Shown: positions 7,654 through 16,720, numbered from the stretch's first letter. The stretch: DNA of 64,000 bases from WHTK01 sp963711035 (GCA_963711035.1 CAVQCN010000003.1:186001-250000), one strand, 5' to 3'. Translations and numbers: made by a program. The notes: generated by a model not told the origin, from the sequence alone.

Positions 7654-10170
7654 ATGACAACCAGTGTCGCAGCGCGGCAGGATGCTCTTGGCTTTCTGCA
7701 CCGCCACGTCCTCAACGACTACCTCCGCAAGTGGGTCTTCCTCGGTGCGTTGATCGGCATCGGCGCCGGCGTTGGCGCCATCATCTTCACAATCCTCATC
7801 AACGGCTCGACGTGGCTCTTCCTCCAGCAGCTCGCCGGCGCGAAACCGCCGCTACCGGCCGGCGAAGGCGATGCTGTCGTCACTCCCATGGCCCGCCGAT
7901 GGCTCCTGCCGCTGATCGTGGCCCTGGGTGGCCTCATCAGCGGCGTTTTCGTGTATTTCCTGGCGCCCGAGGCGGCTGGCGACGGTCCGGCCATCGGCGC
8001 CTTCCACGAGCAGGGCGGTCGTATCCGGGCGCGGGTTCCAATCGTCAAGGTGCTAGGCGCGGCGCTGCTCATCGGCTCCGGTAGCAGTACCGGTCCGGAA
8101 GGTCCGTCGGCGCAGATGGTGGCCGGCTTCGGCTCCTGGGTGAGCGACGTCTTCCACCTGACGCCCCAGGATCGCCGCACCGCCCTCGCAGTCGGCCTTG
8201 GCGCCGGCATCGGCGCCATATTCAAGGCTCCCCTCGGTGGCGCCATCCTCGGCGCCGAGCTGATCTACGTGCGTGACTTCGAGCTCGAGGCGCTGGTGCC
8301 CGGCTTCATCGCTTCGGTGGTTGGCTATACGATTTTCGGCGCCTACGCCGGCTGGGACCCGATCTTCGGCTCAGGCACCGGTCTGCGCTTCAGCCAGCCG
8401 GAGCAGTTGATCTGGTTCGGCGCGCTTGGCATTGCCTGCGGAGTTATCGGCATCCTCAATGTGCGCGTCTTCTTCGGCGTGCACGACCTGTTCAATGGCT
8501 TCCGCGTGCCGCGACACGTTCGGCCCGCCATCGGCGGCGTCGTGGTCGGCTGCATCGCATACTTCTTCCCGCAAATCATGTCCACCGGCTACGGCTGGCT
8601 GCAGCTGGCAATCAACGGCAACACGCAGGAGCTGGCAGTCAGCACCATCGTCGTGCTCGTCTTCATCAAGATCTTCACCACCGCATTGACCGTCGGCTCG
8701 GGCGGTGCCGGTGGTGTCTTCGCGCCGGGCCTCTTCATCGGCGGCATGGTCGGCGCCGCGATGTGGGGGCTGCTACACAACGTGCTGCCGGGCCTGCCCG
8801 CGACGCCGGCGCCGTTCGTCATCGTCGGCATGGCGGCGATGTTCGGCGGCATCGCCAAGGCCCCGATCGCCGTGATCCTCATGGTCGCCGAAATGACGAA
8901 CGAGTTCTCCATGGTCATTCCGGCGATGCTGGCGGTGACGCTCGCCTACCTGGTCGCGGGCAACGTGCGCATTTACGAGAGTCAGCTGGAGACGCGCTCC
9001 GATTCGCCGGCGCATCGCAGTGAGTACATCATTCCGTTCATCCAGACCGTCTCCGTCGCAGACGCGATGACCACGACGGTTCAGGCGCTGTCGCCCGGCG
9101 ACTCCATTGCGGACGCAGAGGAGCGCATCACGCAGACCGGGATTCGGGGCTTCCCTGTCGTACGCAATTACGAGCTCGTGGGCATTTTCTCTGCCACTGA
9201 TGCGTTGCGGGCGAAGCAGGCGGACTTCAAGACGGTGGGTGAGGCCATGACGACAACGCTGCTGCTCGCGTTCCCGGGCGACAGCGCCCACGTGGCCCTG
9301 CGTCGCATGACCGAGGGCGGTGTTTCACGCCTACCGGTCGTCGCCCGTGACAACGAGAAGAGCGTCATCGGCATGATCAGCGTGCGCGACATTGCCCGCG
9401 CTCTCGATTCACAGATCGCGTCCCTCTCCGTCAACCCTGACGGCGAGCATCATGAGGAGATCAGCCACTTCGACCCGTTCTCCTCATTGCCGGTGCGTGA
9501 GGCGATGACGCGCGACTTCGACTCCTTCCTCGAGGAGACCCCTACGTCGCAGGTGCTCGATCGCCTCGTCGCTACCCGGTCGCACTCGGCGGTGGTGGTC
9601 AACGATCGCGGCACGCTGGTTGGCCTGGCGACGTTGGGAGACTTGCGGCGTCTGACGCCGGAGCAGTTGGAGCAGCCGATTCGCCAGACGGCCACCATGA
9701 AGGACCTCCTCGTGGCTCGGCCAGCCCAGGCCGTGGCCGAGGCGCTGGCCCAGCCCGGCGCCGAGACCGTGCGCCAGTTGCCGGTCGTGCAGGGCGTCGG
9801 CGCCAATCGCATCCCGGTCGGTATGCTGCGCCGTATCGACGTCGTTTCGGCGTACCTGCGTGCACGCGACCGCCAGGCCTCGATCTCGCGGCGCCTCATG
9901 TCCCTCAACGGCGGCAGCAGCAAGGACGACCTCACGACGATTGACGTCTCGGTGCACGACAAGGACGCTCTCAACGGGCGCTCGCTGTCGGAGCTGGGGT
10001 TGCCGAATGACGCGATCATCACGTCCATCGTGCGCGGTGGCCGGCCGATGATCCCGCGTGGCCGCGTGCGCCTGCAGCACGGCGACGTCATCCACATCAC
10101 GGCCAAAGTCTCGGCCCGTGAAGCGGTGCTCGAGGCCCTCGGCGAAAACGTCGTCGCGGCTCACAACTAG
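7654..10170 (+). CDS. ClC-family chloride channel/antiporter with CBS domains and C-terminal RCK-C (TrkA-C) domain
   Basis: 838-residue membrane protein that moves chloride or fluoride-like anions. The ClC filter GSGSSTGPEGP is at 141-151, with the gating glutamate E149 typical of H+/Cl- exchangers, and GVFAPGLFIGG lies later in the core. Roughly residues 20-440 are the transmembrane core. Two pairs of CBS repeats follow (about 465-590 and 615-740; starts such as VADAMTTTV and VREAMTRDF), which usually bind adenine nucleotides. The last 80 residues resemble a TrkA-C/RCK-C ligand domain (LPNDAIITSIVRGG...GDVIHI), an addition seen in some bacterial ClCs. Probably transcribed alone. Confidence 0.93.
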   Translation: MTTSVAARQDALGFLHRHVLNDYLRKWVFLGALIGIGAGVGAIIFTILINGSTWLFLQQLAGAKPPLPAGEGDAVVTPMARRWLLPLIVALGGLISGVFVYFLAPEAAGDGPAIGAFHEQGGRIRARVPIVKVLGAALLIGSGSSTGPEGPSAQMVAGFGSWVSDVFHLTPQDRRTALAVGLGAGIGAIFKAPLGGAILGAELIYVRDFELEALVPGFIASVVGYTIFGAYAGWDPIFGSGTGLRFSQPEQLIWFGALGIACGVIGILNVRVFFGVHDLFNGFRVPRHVRPAIGGVVVGCIAYFFPQIMSTGYGWLQLAINGNTQELAVSTIVVLVFIKIFTTALTVGSGGAGGVFAPGLFIGGMVGAAMWGLLHNVLPGLPATPAPFVIVGMAAMFGGIAKAPIAVILMVAEMTNEFSMVIPAMLAVTLAYLVAGNVRIYESQLETRSDSPAHRSEYIIPFIQTVSVADAMTTTVQALSPGDSIADAEERITQTGIRGFPVVRNYELVGIFSATDALRAKQADFKTVGEAMTTTLLLAFPGDSAHVALRRMTEGGVSRLPVVARDNEKSVIGMISVRDIARALDSQIASLSVNPDGEHHEEISHFDPFSSLPVREAMTRDFDSFLEETPTSQVLDRLVATRSHSAVVVNDRGTLVGLATLGDLRRLTPEQLEQPIRQTATMKDLLVARPAQAVAEALAQPGAETVRQLPVVQGVGANRIPVGMLRRIDVVSAYLRARDRQASISRRLMSLNGGSSKDDLTTIDVSVHDKDALNGRSLSELGLPNDAIITSIVRGGRPMIPRGRVRLQHGDVIHITAKVSAREAVLEALGENVVAAHN

Positions 10171-10429
10171 GCCGAACCGAGACATAGGCCGTTTTCCCCT
10201 CGACTCCCGTCCTTTCGGCAGGAACCTTTAGGCGTCTCCCGGCGTCAGTATGAGGAGTCCCTCCCGCCTGTGACTGCCTTGCAACGCTTGGCGTGACCTG
10301 TGTTAGTTGGCTGTGAGGGCAGAACGGGTCAGCTAGAAGTTGGCGACGTTGCGCTCTGCAGGCCATGGCGGTGGAACCCTGCTCGGTGCTCTCATACGCC
10401 GGCCAGACCCCTTGGAAAGGAAGAGACAC

Positions 10430-12004
10430 ATGGGAGGAAAGCGATTTCGGTACGCCTCGCTGTTCTTGGCAGCGCTGTTTCTCGCGGTTGCGGGATTGGC
10501 GTTCCAAGGCACGGAACGAACCGACGCGGCGCCGAACGGTGCCGCAATGAACCTGCACGTGGTTCAACAAAGCTGTGCTTCAGATGGATCGATCACGGCA
10601 TCCTTCGCCTGGTCGCCTTCCGGCCTCGGTACTCAATGGTTCGACGTAAGCACGAGCAACTTCCAGAGCGGCTGGTGGCCCTTCGGCCCCTACAACGCCA
10701 GCAAGAGCTCGCTCCAGATCTTCAAACTGCAGCGGAACGTCACGTATCAGATACGTGTCACCACCTTCGACGGGTCCGGGTACCTGGCGAGCGACACGCT
10801 CGCATTCCTGCCGACGGCGTGTGGTGGTAGCACGTCCTTCACGCCGCCGACGAACTTCACCGCGTCCGCTTCAGGCTCCAACACGGTATTCAACTGGACG
10901 CGGGGGTCGGACAACGCCTTCTTCTGCGTCGATACCGCCTTCAACCCCATCGACCTGACTACGATCAGCGGTTCCTGGCACAACTGGGGCTGTGGCACGG
11001 CGGGCACGAGCTTGTCGGTTTCCAGCCTGCAGTGCGGCACGCTGCACTACGCCCGCGTCTGGGCAGTTGGTGCAACCGGCAGCGGGTACAGCAATACCGT
11101 GAACTTCGTCACGCCGCCGTGCCCCTTCACGCCGCCGAGCAACCCCAACGCGCAGGTGCAAGGTCCGAACACCGTGACGTTCAGCTGGACCAGGGGTGTG
11201 AACAACTCCTGGTTCTGCATCGACACGGCGTTCAACTCCAGTGACCTGGTCAACCTGACCGGGTCGTGGGGTAACCACGGCTGCGGCACGTTGGGGACGA
11301 CGTTCACCGCCAACAACCTGGTCTGCGGCCAGACGCACTACTATCGCATCTACGCCGCGGGAATCAGTGGGGGCAACGGGTATAGCCAGATTGGCACCTT
11401 TACGACGCCGGCCTGCACCTACGGCGCGCCGTACAACCTGACGGCCGACGTGCAGGGGCCGAACACCGTCGAGTTCGACTGGAGTCGCGGCACCAGCAAC
11501 GTCTGGTTCTGCGTTGAGACGGCCAAGAGCATGAGCGACCTGACGAGCCTCAGCGACACGTGGGAGAACCACGGTTGTGGCACGACGGCGAGCCAGCTCA
11601 CGGTAGACAGCCTGGACTGCGGCACCACGTACTACTGGCGCGTCTTCGCCTGGACAGCGCAAGGCGGCGTCTACAGCGACGTCAGCACGGCGACGACCGA
11701 TCCGTGCGTGACCTTCACGGCGCCGACGAACCTCACGGCCGAAGCTCAGGGTTCCACCTCCGTCTACTTCGATTGGGATCGCGGCACGAACAACACGAGC
11801 TTCTGTGTCGACACGGCCACGAGTCTCTCTGACCTGACGAGCAAGACGGGCAGCTACCACGAGTACGGGTGCGGCACGACGAGCAGCCACCTGACCGTCA
11901 ACAGCCTCACCTGCGACACGACCTACTACTGGCGCGTCTACGCCACGGGTCCGAACGGCAATGGCTACAGCGATTCGTCGACTGTGACCACGGACTCCTG
12001 CTAG
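10430..12004 (+). CDS. Secreted protein of four cysteine-rich fibronectin III-like repeats
   Basis: 524 residues, function unknown. ATG at 10430 follows GGAAAGGAAGAG. A signal peptide (residues 1 to about 33, hydrophobic SLFLAALFLAVAGLAF) leads to a degenerate first unit and then four repeats of about 90 residues, starting near FTPPTNFTA, FTPPSNPNA, YGAPYNLTA and FTAPTNLTA. Each repeat has four conserved cysteines: FC[VI][DE]TA, GCGT, an L.C[GD] before a THYY/TTYYWRV strand, and a Cys at the repeat end. The strand pattern is that of fibronectin III domains. There is no cell-wall sorting signal or C-terminal anchor; the chain ends DSC. Probably extracellular and disulfide-rich. A strong hairpin terminator follows. 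Confidence 0.85.
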   Translation: MGGKRFRYASLFLAALFLAVAGLAFQGTERTDAAPNGAAMNLHVVQQSCASDGSITASFAWSPSGLGTQWFDVSTSNFQSGWWPFGPYNASKSSLQIFKLQRNVTYQIRVTTFDGSGYLASDTLAFLPTACGGSTSFTPPTNFTASASGSNTVFNWTRGSDNAFFCVDTAFNPIDLTTISGSWHNWGCGTAGTSLSVSSLQCGTLHYARVWAVGATGSGYSNTVNFVTPPCPFTPPSNPNAQVQGPNTVTFSWTRGVNNSWFCIDTAFNSSDLVNLTGSWGNHGCGTLGTTFTANNLVCGQTHYYRIYAAGISGGNGYSQIGTFTTPACTYGAPYNLTADVQGPNTVEFDWSRGTSNVWFCVETAKSMSDLTSLSDTWENHGCGTTASQLTVDSLDCGTTYYWRVFAWTAQGGVYSDVSTATTDPCVTFTAPTNLTAEAQGSTSVYFDWDRGTNNTSFCVDTATSLSDLTSKTGSYHEYGCGTTSSHLTVNSLTCDTTYYWRVYATGPNGNGYSDSSTVTTDSC

Positions 12005-12080
12005 GGCATCACGCCGTACTGGTGAGGGAGTTCTCTCGCCGGAGTCTTCGCTGGCTCACCGCCAGGGCCGGCCGCTAACG

Positions 12081-12111
12081 GAGAGGAGGGCGCCATTGGC
12101 GCCCTCCTCTC
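12081..12111. terminator. Bidirectional hairpin terminator between convergent genes
   Basis: A perfect 14-bp stem (12081-12094 with 12098-12111) closes a 3-base loop. It lies 76 bases after the repeat-protein stop and 22 bases before the end of the opposing methyltransferase gene. There is only a short pyrimidine tail, so it may be a factor-assisted or shared terminator. Confidence 0.75.
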
Positions 12112-12132
12112 TCTGTGCCTCGCGACCGCGCG

Positions 12133-12771
12133 TCAAGGCCGAGGCCTGGCGACTCCCCTGATCGCCGGCAGGAGCGGGCCCAGCCGGAACCGCTCCTCGA
12201 TGTCGACCTCGAAGCCCGCATCTCTCAGAGTGGCCTCGGTGGGACGGTTGATCTGGCAGCCGGCCGCAAGCCAGCTCCACGCCGGCCTCACGATGTCCTG
12301 CAGGTTTGCCCGCAGGCCGGCCGAGCGCACGTGCTCCGTGAACAGCAGGCGACCATCCGGTTTCAGCACGCGGCGTATTTCCGCCATGGCGCGATCTGGA
12401 TCCGTCACAGTGCAGAGCACCAGCATCGAGACGGCGCAGTCGAAGCTGGCGTCGGGAAAGGGCAGCGCTTCGGCGGGCGCCTCCTGGAGTCGCACCTTGG
12501 CGCGTACGGTCTCGGGCAGGCGCCGCAGCTTTGCGTCGGCATGGTGCAGCATGAACGCGTCCGGTTCCGTCCCGTCCAGCGACTCGACCTGCGACCAGTC
12601 GTAGTACGCGAGGTTGAGGCCTGTGCCGATGCCGATCTCCAGGACGCGGCCGGCCGCCCGCGATACGGTCGGCAGACGCATGTGCTCGTCGCCGCGGCGG
12701 TTGAGGTGAGCGGTGAGGTCGTAGGCAGCAGCGTGCCAGCGGTGTCGCGGTTTCGGCCAGGATGACGCCAT
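12133..12771 (-). CDS. Class I SAM-dependent methyltransferase
   Basis: 212 residues. Motif I is VLEIGIGTGLN (43-53), with an acidic residue after the second strand, and FDCAVSMLVLCTVTDP followed by RVLKPDGRLLFTEH matches the post-I and motif II-III region of UbiE/METTL7-like enzymes. The substrate (small molecule, quinone or lipid) cannot be told. Its start lies 9 bases after the stop of the FabL-like gene, so the two form a unit. Confidence 0.88.
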   Translation of the reverse strand: MASSWPKPRHRWHAAAYDLTAHLNRRGDEHMRLPTVSRAAGRVLEIGIGTGLNLAYYDWSQVESLDGTEPDAFMLHHADAKLRRLPETVRAKVRLQEAPAEALPFPDASFDCAVSMLVLCTVTDPDRAMAEIRRVLKPDGRLLFTEHVRSAGLRANLQDIVRPAWSWLAAGCQINRPTEATLRDAGFEVDIEERFRLGPLLPAIRGVARPRP

Positions 12772-12780
12772 GGACGGGTG

Positions 12781-13566
12781 CTAGCCTGGCGCCCCGACCA
12801 CTCCCATGAGGCTCACGCCACCGTCCAGGATGATGGTTTGGCCGATGATCATTTCCGCGGCCGGGCTGCAGAGGAACGCAACCAGGTTCGCGACGTCGTC
12901 TGTGGTGACGTGACGGCCAGCCGGGATGCTGCGGCGCAGGGCCTCGCCGAACTCGTCCGGCAGGGCAATGACGCCGCCGGTCTCGTCGACCCAGCTGGGG
13001 CAAACGCCGTTGACCCGGATCTTCATCGGTGCCAGCTCGACGGCGAGGTACATGGTGAGGGTATCGAGGGCGCCCTTGGTCACGCCGACGGCGGCGTAGT
13101 GCGGCATGTAGCGTTGCGCGCCGAGGCTCGTCAGGTTGACGACGGCGCCGCCGCCCCGCGCCTCCAGCAAAGGCGCTGCCTCTTTGGTGCAGAACCAGGG
13201 GCCCATCACGTTGATCTCGAAGGTGCGACGCAGGTGGTTGGGCAAAGAGGCGATGGCGTTGCGGGGCCGCTCCAGGCCGCGCGCGGCGCTGTTGATCAGG
13301 ATGTCGAGGCCGCCGCAGCGCTCCTTGATCTGGGCGAAGAGCTCGTGGATTTCCTCCAGGTTGGAGAGATCCGCTTTGACCGCGAAGGAATCGACCTCGT
13401 ACGCCTTGAGCTCGTCGACTACCCGCAGTGCGTCTTCTTCGCGCCGCGAGTAATTCACGACGACGTCGGCGCCCTCGGCCGCGAGCTTGCGGGCGATGGC
13501 GCGGCCGATGCCCCGTGTACCGCCGGTGACGAGTGCGATCTTGCCGGAAAATGGCTTGCTCTTCAC
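12781..13566 (-). CDS. fabL: SDR oxidoreductase, FabL-like enoyl-[acyl-carrier-protein] reductase (NADPH)
   Basis: Predicted to reduce enoyl-ACP in fatty-acid elongation. 261 residues. The Rossmann motif is TGGTRGIG (14-21). The catalytic pair is Y157-x6-K164 (YAAVGVTK), the Tyr-x6-Lys spacing of enoyl reductases rather than the Tyr-x3-Lys of ordinary SDRs. The context (SLGAQRY before the Tyr; GQTIILDGG near the C-terminus) matches FabL of Bacillus closely. No fab cluster surrounds it. The alternative is a generic SDR, but the Tyr-x6-Lys spacing argues against that. Confidence 0.82.
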   Translation of the reverse strand: MKSKPFSGKIALVTGGTRGIGRAIARKLAAEGADVVVNYSRREEDALRVVDELKAYEVDSFAVKADLSNLEEIHELFAQIKERCGGLDILINSAARGLERPRNAIASLPNHLRRTFEINVMGPWFCTKEAAPLLEARGGGAVVNLTSLGAQRYMPHYAAVGVTKGALDTLTMYLAVELAPMKIRVNGVCPSWVDETGGVIALPDEFGEALRRSIPAGRHVTTDDVANLVAFLCSPAAEMIIGQTIILDGGVSLMGVVGAPG

Positions 13567-13598
13567 GACGGAGAGATTCTAATCCGCGCCGCGCTAAG

Positions 13599-13623
13599 CC
13601 GATAGGGGTTGCAAGCCCCTCGG
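13599..13623 (-). terminator. Putative terminator after the VanZ-like gene
   Basis: AGGGG and CCCCT form the core of a stem around a 6-base loop, extended by CCG/CGG after a small bulge. It lies 18 bases past the VanZ-like stop on the minus strand. No clear U-tract follows. Confidence 0.45.
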
Positions 13624-13640
13624 CCGTGATGGTCGGGGCG

Positions 13641-14093
13641 TCACCGTGACGGGCGCCGCTTGGGGCGTGATGTAACGAGCAGCGTCACCAGCACCGCGAC
13701 GGCGACGCCTGCGTAGCCCGAGAGCAGGTCGAGGATGTCCGGGTCGCGGGACGGAAAGAAGTTTTGCGAGAACTCGTCCAGGGCCATGTACACCATGACT
13801 AGCAGGGTGCTGCGCAGCATGACACGGAGCCGGCCTTCGTTGGGAAAGAGCCGCAGGGCGGTCATGTCGACCATGAAGGTCAGCAGGCCGAAGAGCAGGA
13901 AGTGCCCGGCCTTGTCGCCATAGTGGTACTCGTAGACGACGCCGAGCGGGCCGAGGTGGCGTGTGTCCGCCAGCACGCTGAACAGGACGATGGCGCCCAG
14001 TACGGCGAGGGCGCCGAGCAAAGGCAGGAGCGCCCGCGAGAACCTGGCGGCCAGGGAATCAGCGGGAACCAGAGCATCGGACATAAGAACCAT
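13641..14093 (-). CDS. VanZ-like family membrane protein
   Basis: 150 residues, four predicted transmembrane segments. The VanZ-like signatures are DKAGHFLLFG after the first loop and ALDEFSQNFFPSRDPDILD before the last helix. VanZ itself raises teicoplanin resistance in enterococci; most family members have no assigned role. In-frame starts at 14093 and 14084; neither has a strong ribosome site. It follows rarA on the same strand after 23 bases. Confidence 0.85.
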   Translation of the reverse strand: MVLMSDALVPADSLAARFSRALLPLLGALAVLGAIVLFSVLADTRHLGPLGVVYEYHYGDKAGHFLLFGLLTFMVDMTALRLFPNEGRLRVMLRSTLLVMVYMALDEFSQNFFPSRDPDILDLLSGYAGVAVAVLVTLLVTSRPKRRPSR

Positions 14094-14116
14094 GGTACCG
14101 ATATTGGCCGCTAGCG

Positions 14117-15484
14117 CTAGGCCGGAGCCTCGTCGTCTTGTGTTGACTCCGATGCGCCGCGGTTCTTCTCCCAGCCGACGTCGCGGGAGCGGTAGTAGTG
14201 CCTGCCCTGGAGCCGCTCCGGCAGGTAGGTCTGGTCCGGCGCGATGCCGCCCTCGTAATCATGGGCGTACTGGTAGCCGCGGCCGTAGCCCAGTTGGCGC
14301 ATGAGGCCTGTTACGGCGTTGCGCAGGTGCAAGGGGACCGGGTCGTTGCGCGTCGCCTCTACGTCGGCGAGGGCGCGGCCGTAGCTGGCGCCGACGCTGT
14401 TGCTCTTTGGCGCCAGCGCCAGGTAGATCGCGGTTTCGGCCAGCGGGTAGAAGCCCTCCGGCATGCCGACGAAGTGCACGGCCTGCTGGCAGGCCGTCGC
14501 GACGACCATGGCCTGCGGGTCGGCCAGGCCCACGTCCTCCGATGCGAGGATGACCATGCGCCGCACGATGAACAGCGGGTCTTCGCCCGCTTCGATCATA
14601 CGCGCCAGCCAGTAGAGGGCGGCGTCCGGGTCGGAGCCGCGCAGGCTCTTGATGAAGGCGCTAATCGTGTCGTAGTGAGCGTCGCCCTGGCGGTCGTAGA
14701 GGTAGGTGCGGTGCTGTAGCGCTTCTTCCACGACGGCGCGTGTGATCACGCGGCGCCCATCCGCGTCCGGCGTCACCGACATCGCCGCCGCTTCCAGGGC
14801 GTTGAGTGCGGTGCGGGCGTCGCCGCCGACGGACGCAGCGAGCGCCTCGGCGGCATCGTCTTCGAGTACGACGCCGACGGAGCCGAGACCGTGCTCGGCG
14901 TTGCTGGCGGCGCGGCGCACCAGCGCCTCAATCTGCGCTTCGTCCAGCGCCCGCAGCGTGAAGACGCGTGAGCGGGACAGCAACGGTCCGATCACCTCGA
15001 ACGATGGGTTCTCGGTGGTGGCGCCGATCAGCGTGACGGTGCCGTCCTCGACATAAGGTAAGACAGCGTCCTGCTGCGCCTTGTTGAAGCGATGGATCTC
15101 ATCGATGAACAGCACGGTGCGCTGCGGCCGCCGCGACTGCGCTTCGGCGACAACGCGGCGCAAGTCGGCAACGCCGGCCGACACCGCGGACAGGGAGACG
15201 AAGTGCGCTTCGCTCAGCCCGGCGACGATGCGTGCCAGCGTGGTCTTGCCGCTGCCGGGCGGGCCCCACAGGATGATGGAGGGCAGCTGGCCGGCCTCGA
15301 TCAGGCGTCGCAGCAGCTTGCCCGGCCCGACGATATGCTCCTGGCCGACGTACTCGTCCAGATTGCGCGGCCGCATGCGGGCAGCCAGCGGCGCACCGGC
15401 GCCGGGTTCAGCGATGCCCTCGCTGCCGGGGATGAGCGCTGCCTGCGCCGGCGGCTTGCTGCGGCTGTAGGAGGAGCGAGGCAT
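14117..15484 (-). CDS. rarA: Replication-associated recombination protein A (RarA/MgsA AAA ATPase)
   Basis: 455-residue clamp-loader-like AAA+ ATPase acting at stalled replication forks. Walker A GPPGSGKTT is at 74-82 and Walker B LFIDEI at 125-130; the segments RMRPRNLDEYVGQEH and IGATTENPSFEV are diagnostic of RarA. The C-terminal tetramerisation region (YPLAETAIYLALAPKSNS) is complete, and the chain ends in an acidic tail. Length is normal. Divergent from the small membrane protein gene at 15634. Confidence 0.96.
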   Translation of the reverse strand: MPRSSYSRSKPPAQAALIPGSEGIAEPGAGAPLAARMRPRNLDEYVGQEHIVGPGKLLRRLIEAGQLPSIILWGPPGSGKTTLARIVAGLSEAHFVSLSAVSAGVADLRRVVAEAQSRRPQRTVLFIDEIHRFNKAQQDAVLPYVEDGTVTLIGATTENPSFEVIGPLLSRSRVFTLRALDEAQIEALVRRAASNAEHGLGSVGVVLEDDAAEALAASVGGDARTALNALEAAAMSVTPDADGRRVITRAVVEEALQHRTYLYDRQGDAHYDTISAFIKSLRGSDPDAALYWLARMIEAGEDPLFIVRRMVILASEDVGLADPQAMVVATACQQAVHFVGMPEGFYPLAETAIYLALAPKSNSVGASYGRALADVEATRNDPVPLHLRNAVTGLMRQLGYGRGYQYAHDYEGGIAPDQTYLPERLQGRHYYRSRDVGWEKNRGASESTQDDEAPA

Positions 15485-15564
15485 GATTCATTGTACCGTC
15501 GGTTGCGAAGGGTCTATTTGGCGAAAAAGTTTGCGCTTTTTACCATTTTCAGCTCACGAAGATA

Positions 15565-15593
15565 TTGTCAACTTGACCGGCACGTGTTAAATC
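15565..15593 (+). promoter_or_regulatory. Putative promoter of the small membrane protein gene
   Basis: TTGTCA (15565-15570) and TAAATC (15588-15593) are 17 bases apart in an AT-rich stretch ahead of ATG 15634. It lies in the divergent gap with rarA. Confidence 0.45.
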
Positions 15594-15633
15594 TTAGCCA
15601 CTCGATCTAGGGAGTCGAAAAGAGAGGTTCGAG

Positions 15634-16083
15634 ATGCAGAACATGCAGGAGAAGTTCAACGAGCTGAGTCTGGGCGAGAAGCTCGTCTCCATCGGCGGCC
15701 TGGTCATGCTGATTGGCTCCTTCTTCGATTGGTATCACTATGACGCGGGCGTCTTCGGCAGCATCGGTCAGAGTGGCTGGGACGCGCCCGGCTCGATCTG
15801 GTCGGTCCTCGCCATCCTGGTTTCGATCGTCCTTGCCGGCATCGTCGTCGCGGTCAAGTTCGGCAATGTGACGATGCCGGCGCTGCCTGAGGGCGTGACC
15901 TGGGGCATGGTGTACGGCGGCGGCGCTGCTGCCGTTGTCGTCCTGATGCTACTCAAGGCCTGGCGCATCTCCGACGTGCCAATCGGCGGCTTCGGTCTCG
16001 GTTTCTGGATCGGCGCTATCGCTGCGATTCTCATCGCGGCGGGCGGCTACATGCTCTACAGCCAGGAAAAAGCCGGCTCCTGA
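15634..16083 (+). CDS. Small four-helix membrane protein of unknown function
   Basis: 149 residues, not recognised. A short soluble N-terminus (about 1-15) with GEKLVSIGGLVMLIGSFFDWY is followed by three further hydrophobic helices (about 48-70, 88-108, 121-143) and a short charged tail. The FDWY motif after helix 1 is common in DUF-type actinobacterial and Chloroflexota membrane proteins. GAGAGG precedes the start. A terminator follows directly, so it is monocistronic. Confidence 0.75.
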   Translation: MQNMQEKFNELSLGEKLVSIGGLVMLIGSFFDWYHYDAGVFGSIGQSGWDAPGSIWSVLAILVSIVLAGIVVAVKFGNVTMPALPEGVTWGMVYGGGAAAVVVLMLLKAWRISDVPIGGFGLGFWIGAIAAILIAAGGYMLYSQEKAGS

Positions 16084-16103
16084 GCCCACTCGTCTCGACT
16101 ACT

Positions 16104-16139
16104 GGAGCCACCCCGTCGGTGGGGCGGCTTCAGTCTTTA
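16104..16139 (+). terminator. Rho-independent-type terminator
   Basis: AGCC-A-CCCC pairs with GGGG-C-GGCT around a GTCGGT loop, with one mismatch, and is followed by CAGTCTTTA. It lies about 20 bases after the stop of the small membrane protein gene. Confidence 0.65.
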
Positions 16140-16198
16140 CCGTCCTTGACCTATGATCCGCCTACGATTGACTCTCTCGTCATCGGAGGGGAATAGCA

Positions 16199-16261
16199 AT
16201 GACGAGTGCTCACGCTGATGTGCCCGTGACCCTACGCTCCGACCGTCAGCGCTTCGGCTGA
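16199..16261 (+). other. 20-codon open frame with a strong ribosome site, possible true 5' end of the next gene
   Basis: GGAGGGG lies 7 bases before ATG 16199, by far the best start signal here, but the frame stops after 20 codons at TGA 16259-16261. The next frame (from 16272) has the PH-like protein but no ribosome site. Either this is a leader peptide or a single-base error separates the start from its gene. Confidence 0.45.
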
Positions 16262-16271
16262 CGGTCGCGTC

Positions 16272-16688
16272 GTGCGCTTCGCGTTGCGACGCAGCTGGTG
16301 GGTGCGACCGCTCCTCGTCTTGCTGGGCGGCGCAACGGGCTCGCGGAGTTACCTCGAGATCGGCGGCGAGCAGCTGGTCGTGCGGTACGGATGGTTCTTC
16401 AATAACGCCATCGAGCTGTCGAACATCGAATCGGTGCAGGCGAGCCGCTGGCCCTTGTGGGGCGGGCTCGGGCTGCGCAGCAACCTGGCAGGGATGATCG
16501 CGGCGGTGGCGAGCTACAGTGGCGTCGTCGAGATCAGGTTGAAGCGCCGTATTCGGGCGCAGGCGATTCTGCCGCCGATTCACCTATCCTGCGACCGGCT
16601 CTTCGTCAGCGTCGAACGGCCCGGCCAGTTCATCGAGGCGCTGAACCGGGCGGTGGAGGCTGAAGATCGCGACGTGAACGTTCGATAA
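16272..16688 (+). CDS. PH-like (bacterial pleckstrin homology) domain protein, start uncertain
   Basis: 138 residues from GTG 16272. The segment YLEIGGEQLVVRYGWFFNNAIELSNIESVQ is typical of bacterial PH-like/YdbT-like strands, with one hydrophobic stretch near the N-terminus (WWVRPLLVLLGG). It ends with an arginine- and glutamate-rich tail. No ribosome site precedes the GTG, and the frame is open upstream only to 16230. The Lon-like protease gene follows after 32 bases. Family assignment is moderate; cellular role unknown. Confidence 0.6.
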   Translation: MRFALRRSWWVRPLLVLLGGATGSRSYLEIGGEQLVVRYGWFFNNAIELSNIESVQASRWPLWGGLGLRSNLAGMIAAVASYSGVVEIRLKRRIRAQAILPPIHLSCDRLFVSVERPGQFIEALNRAVEAEDRDVNVR

Positions 16689-16720
16689 GGTGGTAGGACG
16701 AGCTAGATAGCGAGGCGCGC

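Noticed and set aside
10171..10429. Possible riboswitch ahead of the four-cysteine repeat protein
   Set aside because: Several G/C-rich pairings exist but no conserved aptamer core (c-di-GMP, cobalamin, TPP, SAM) could be matched.
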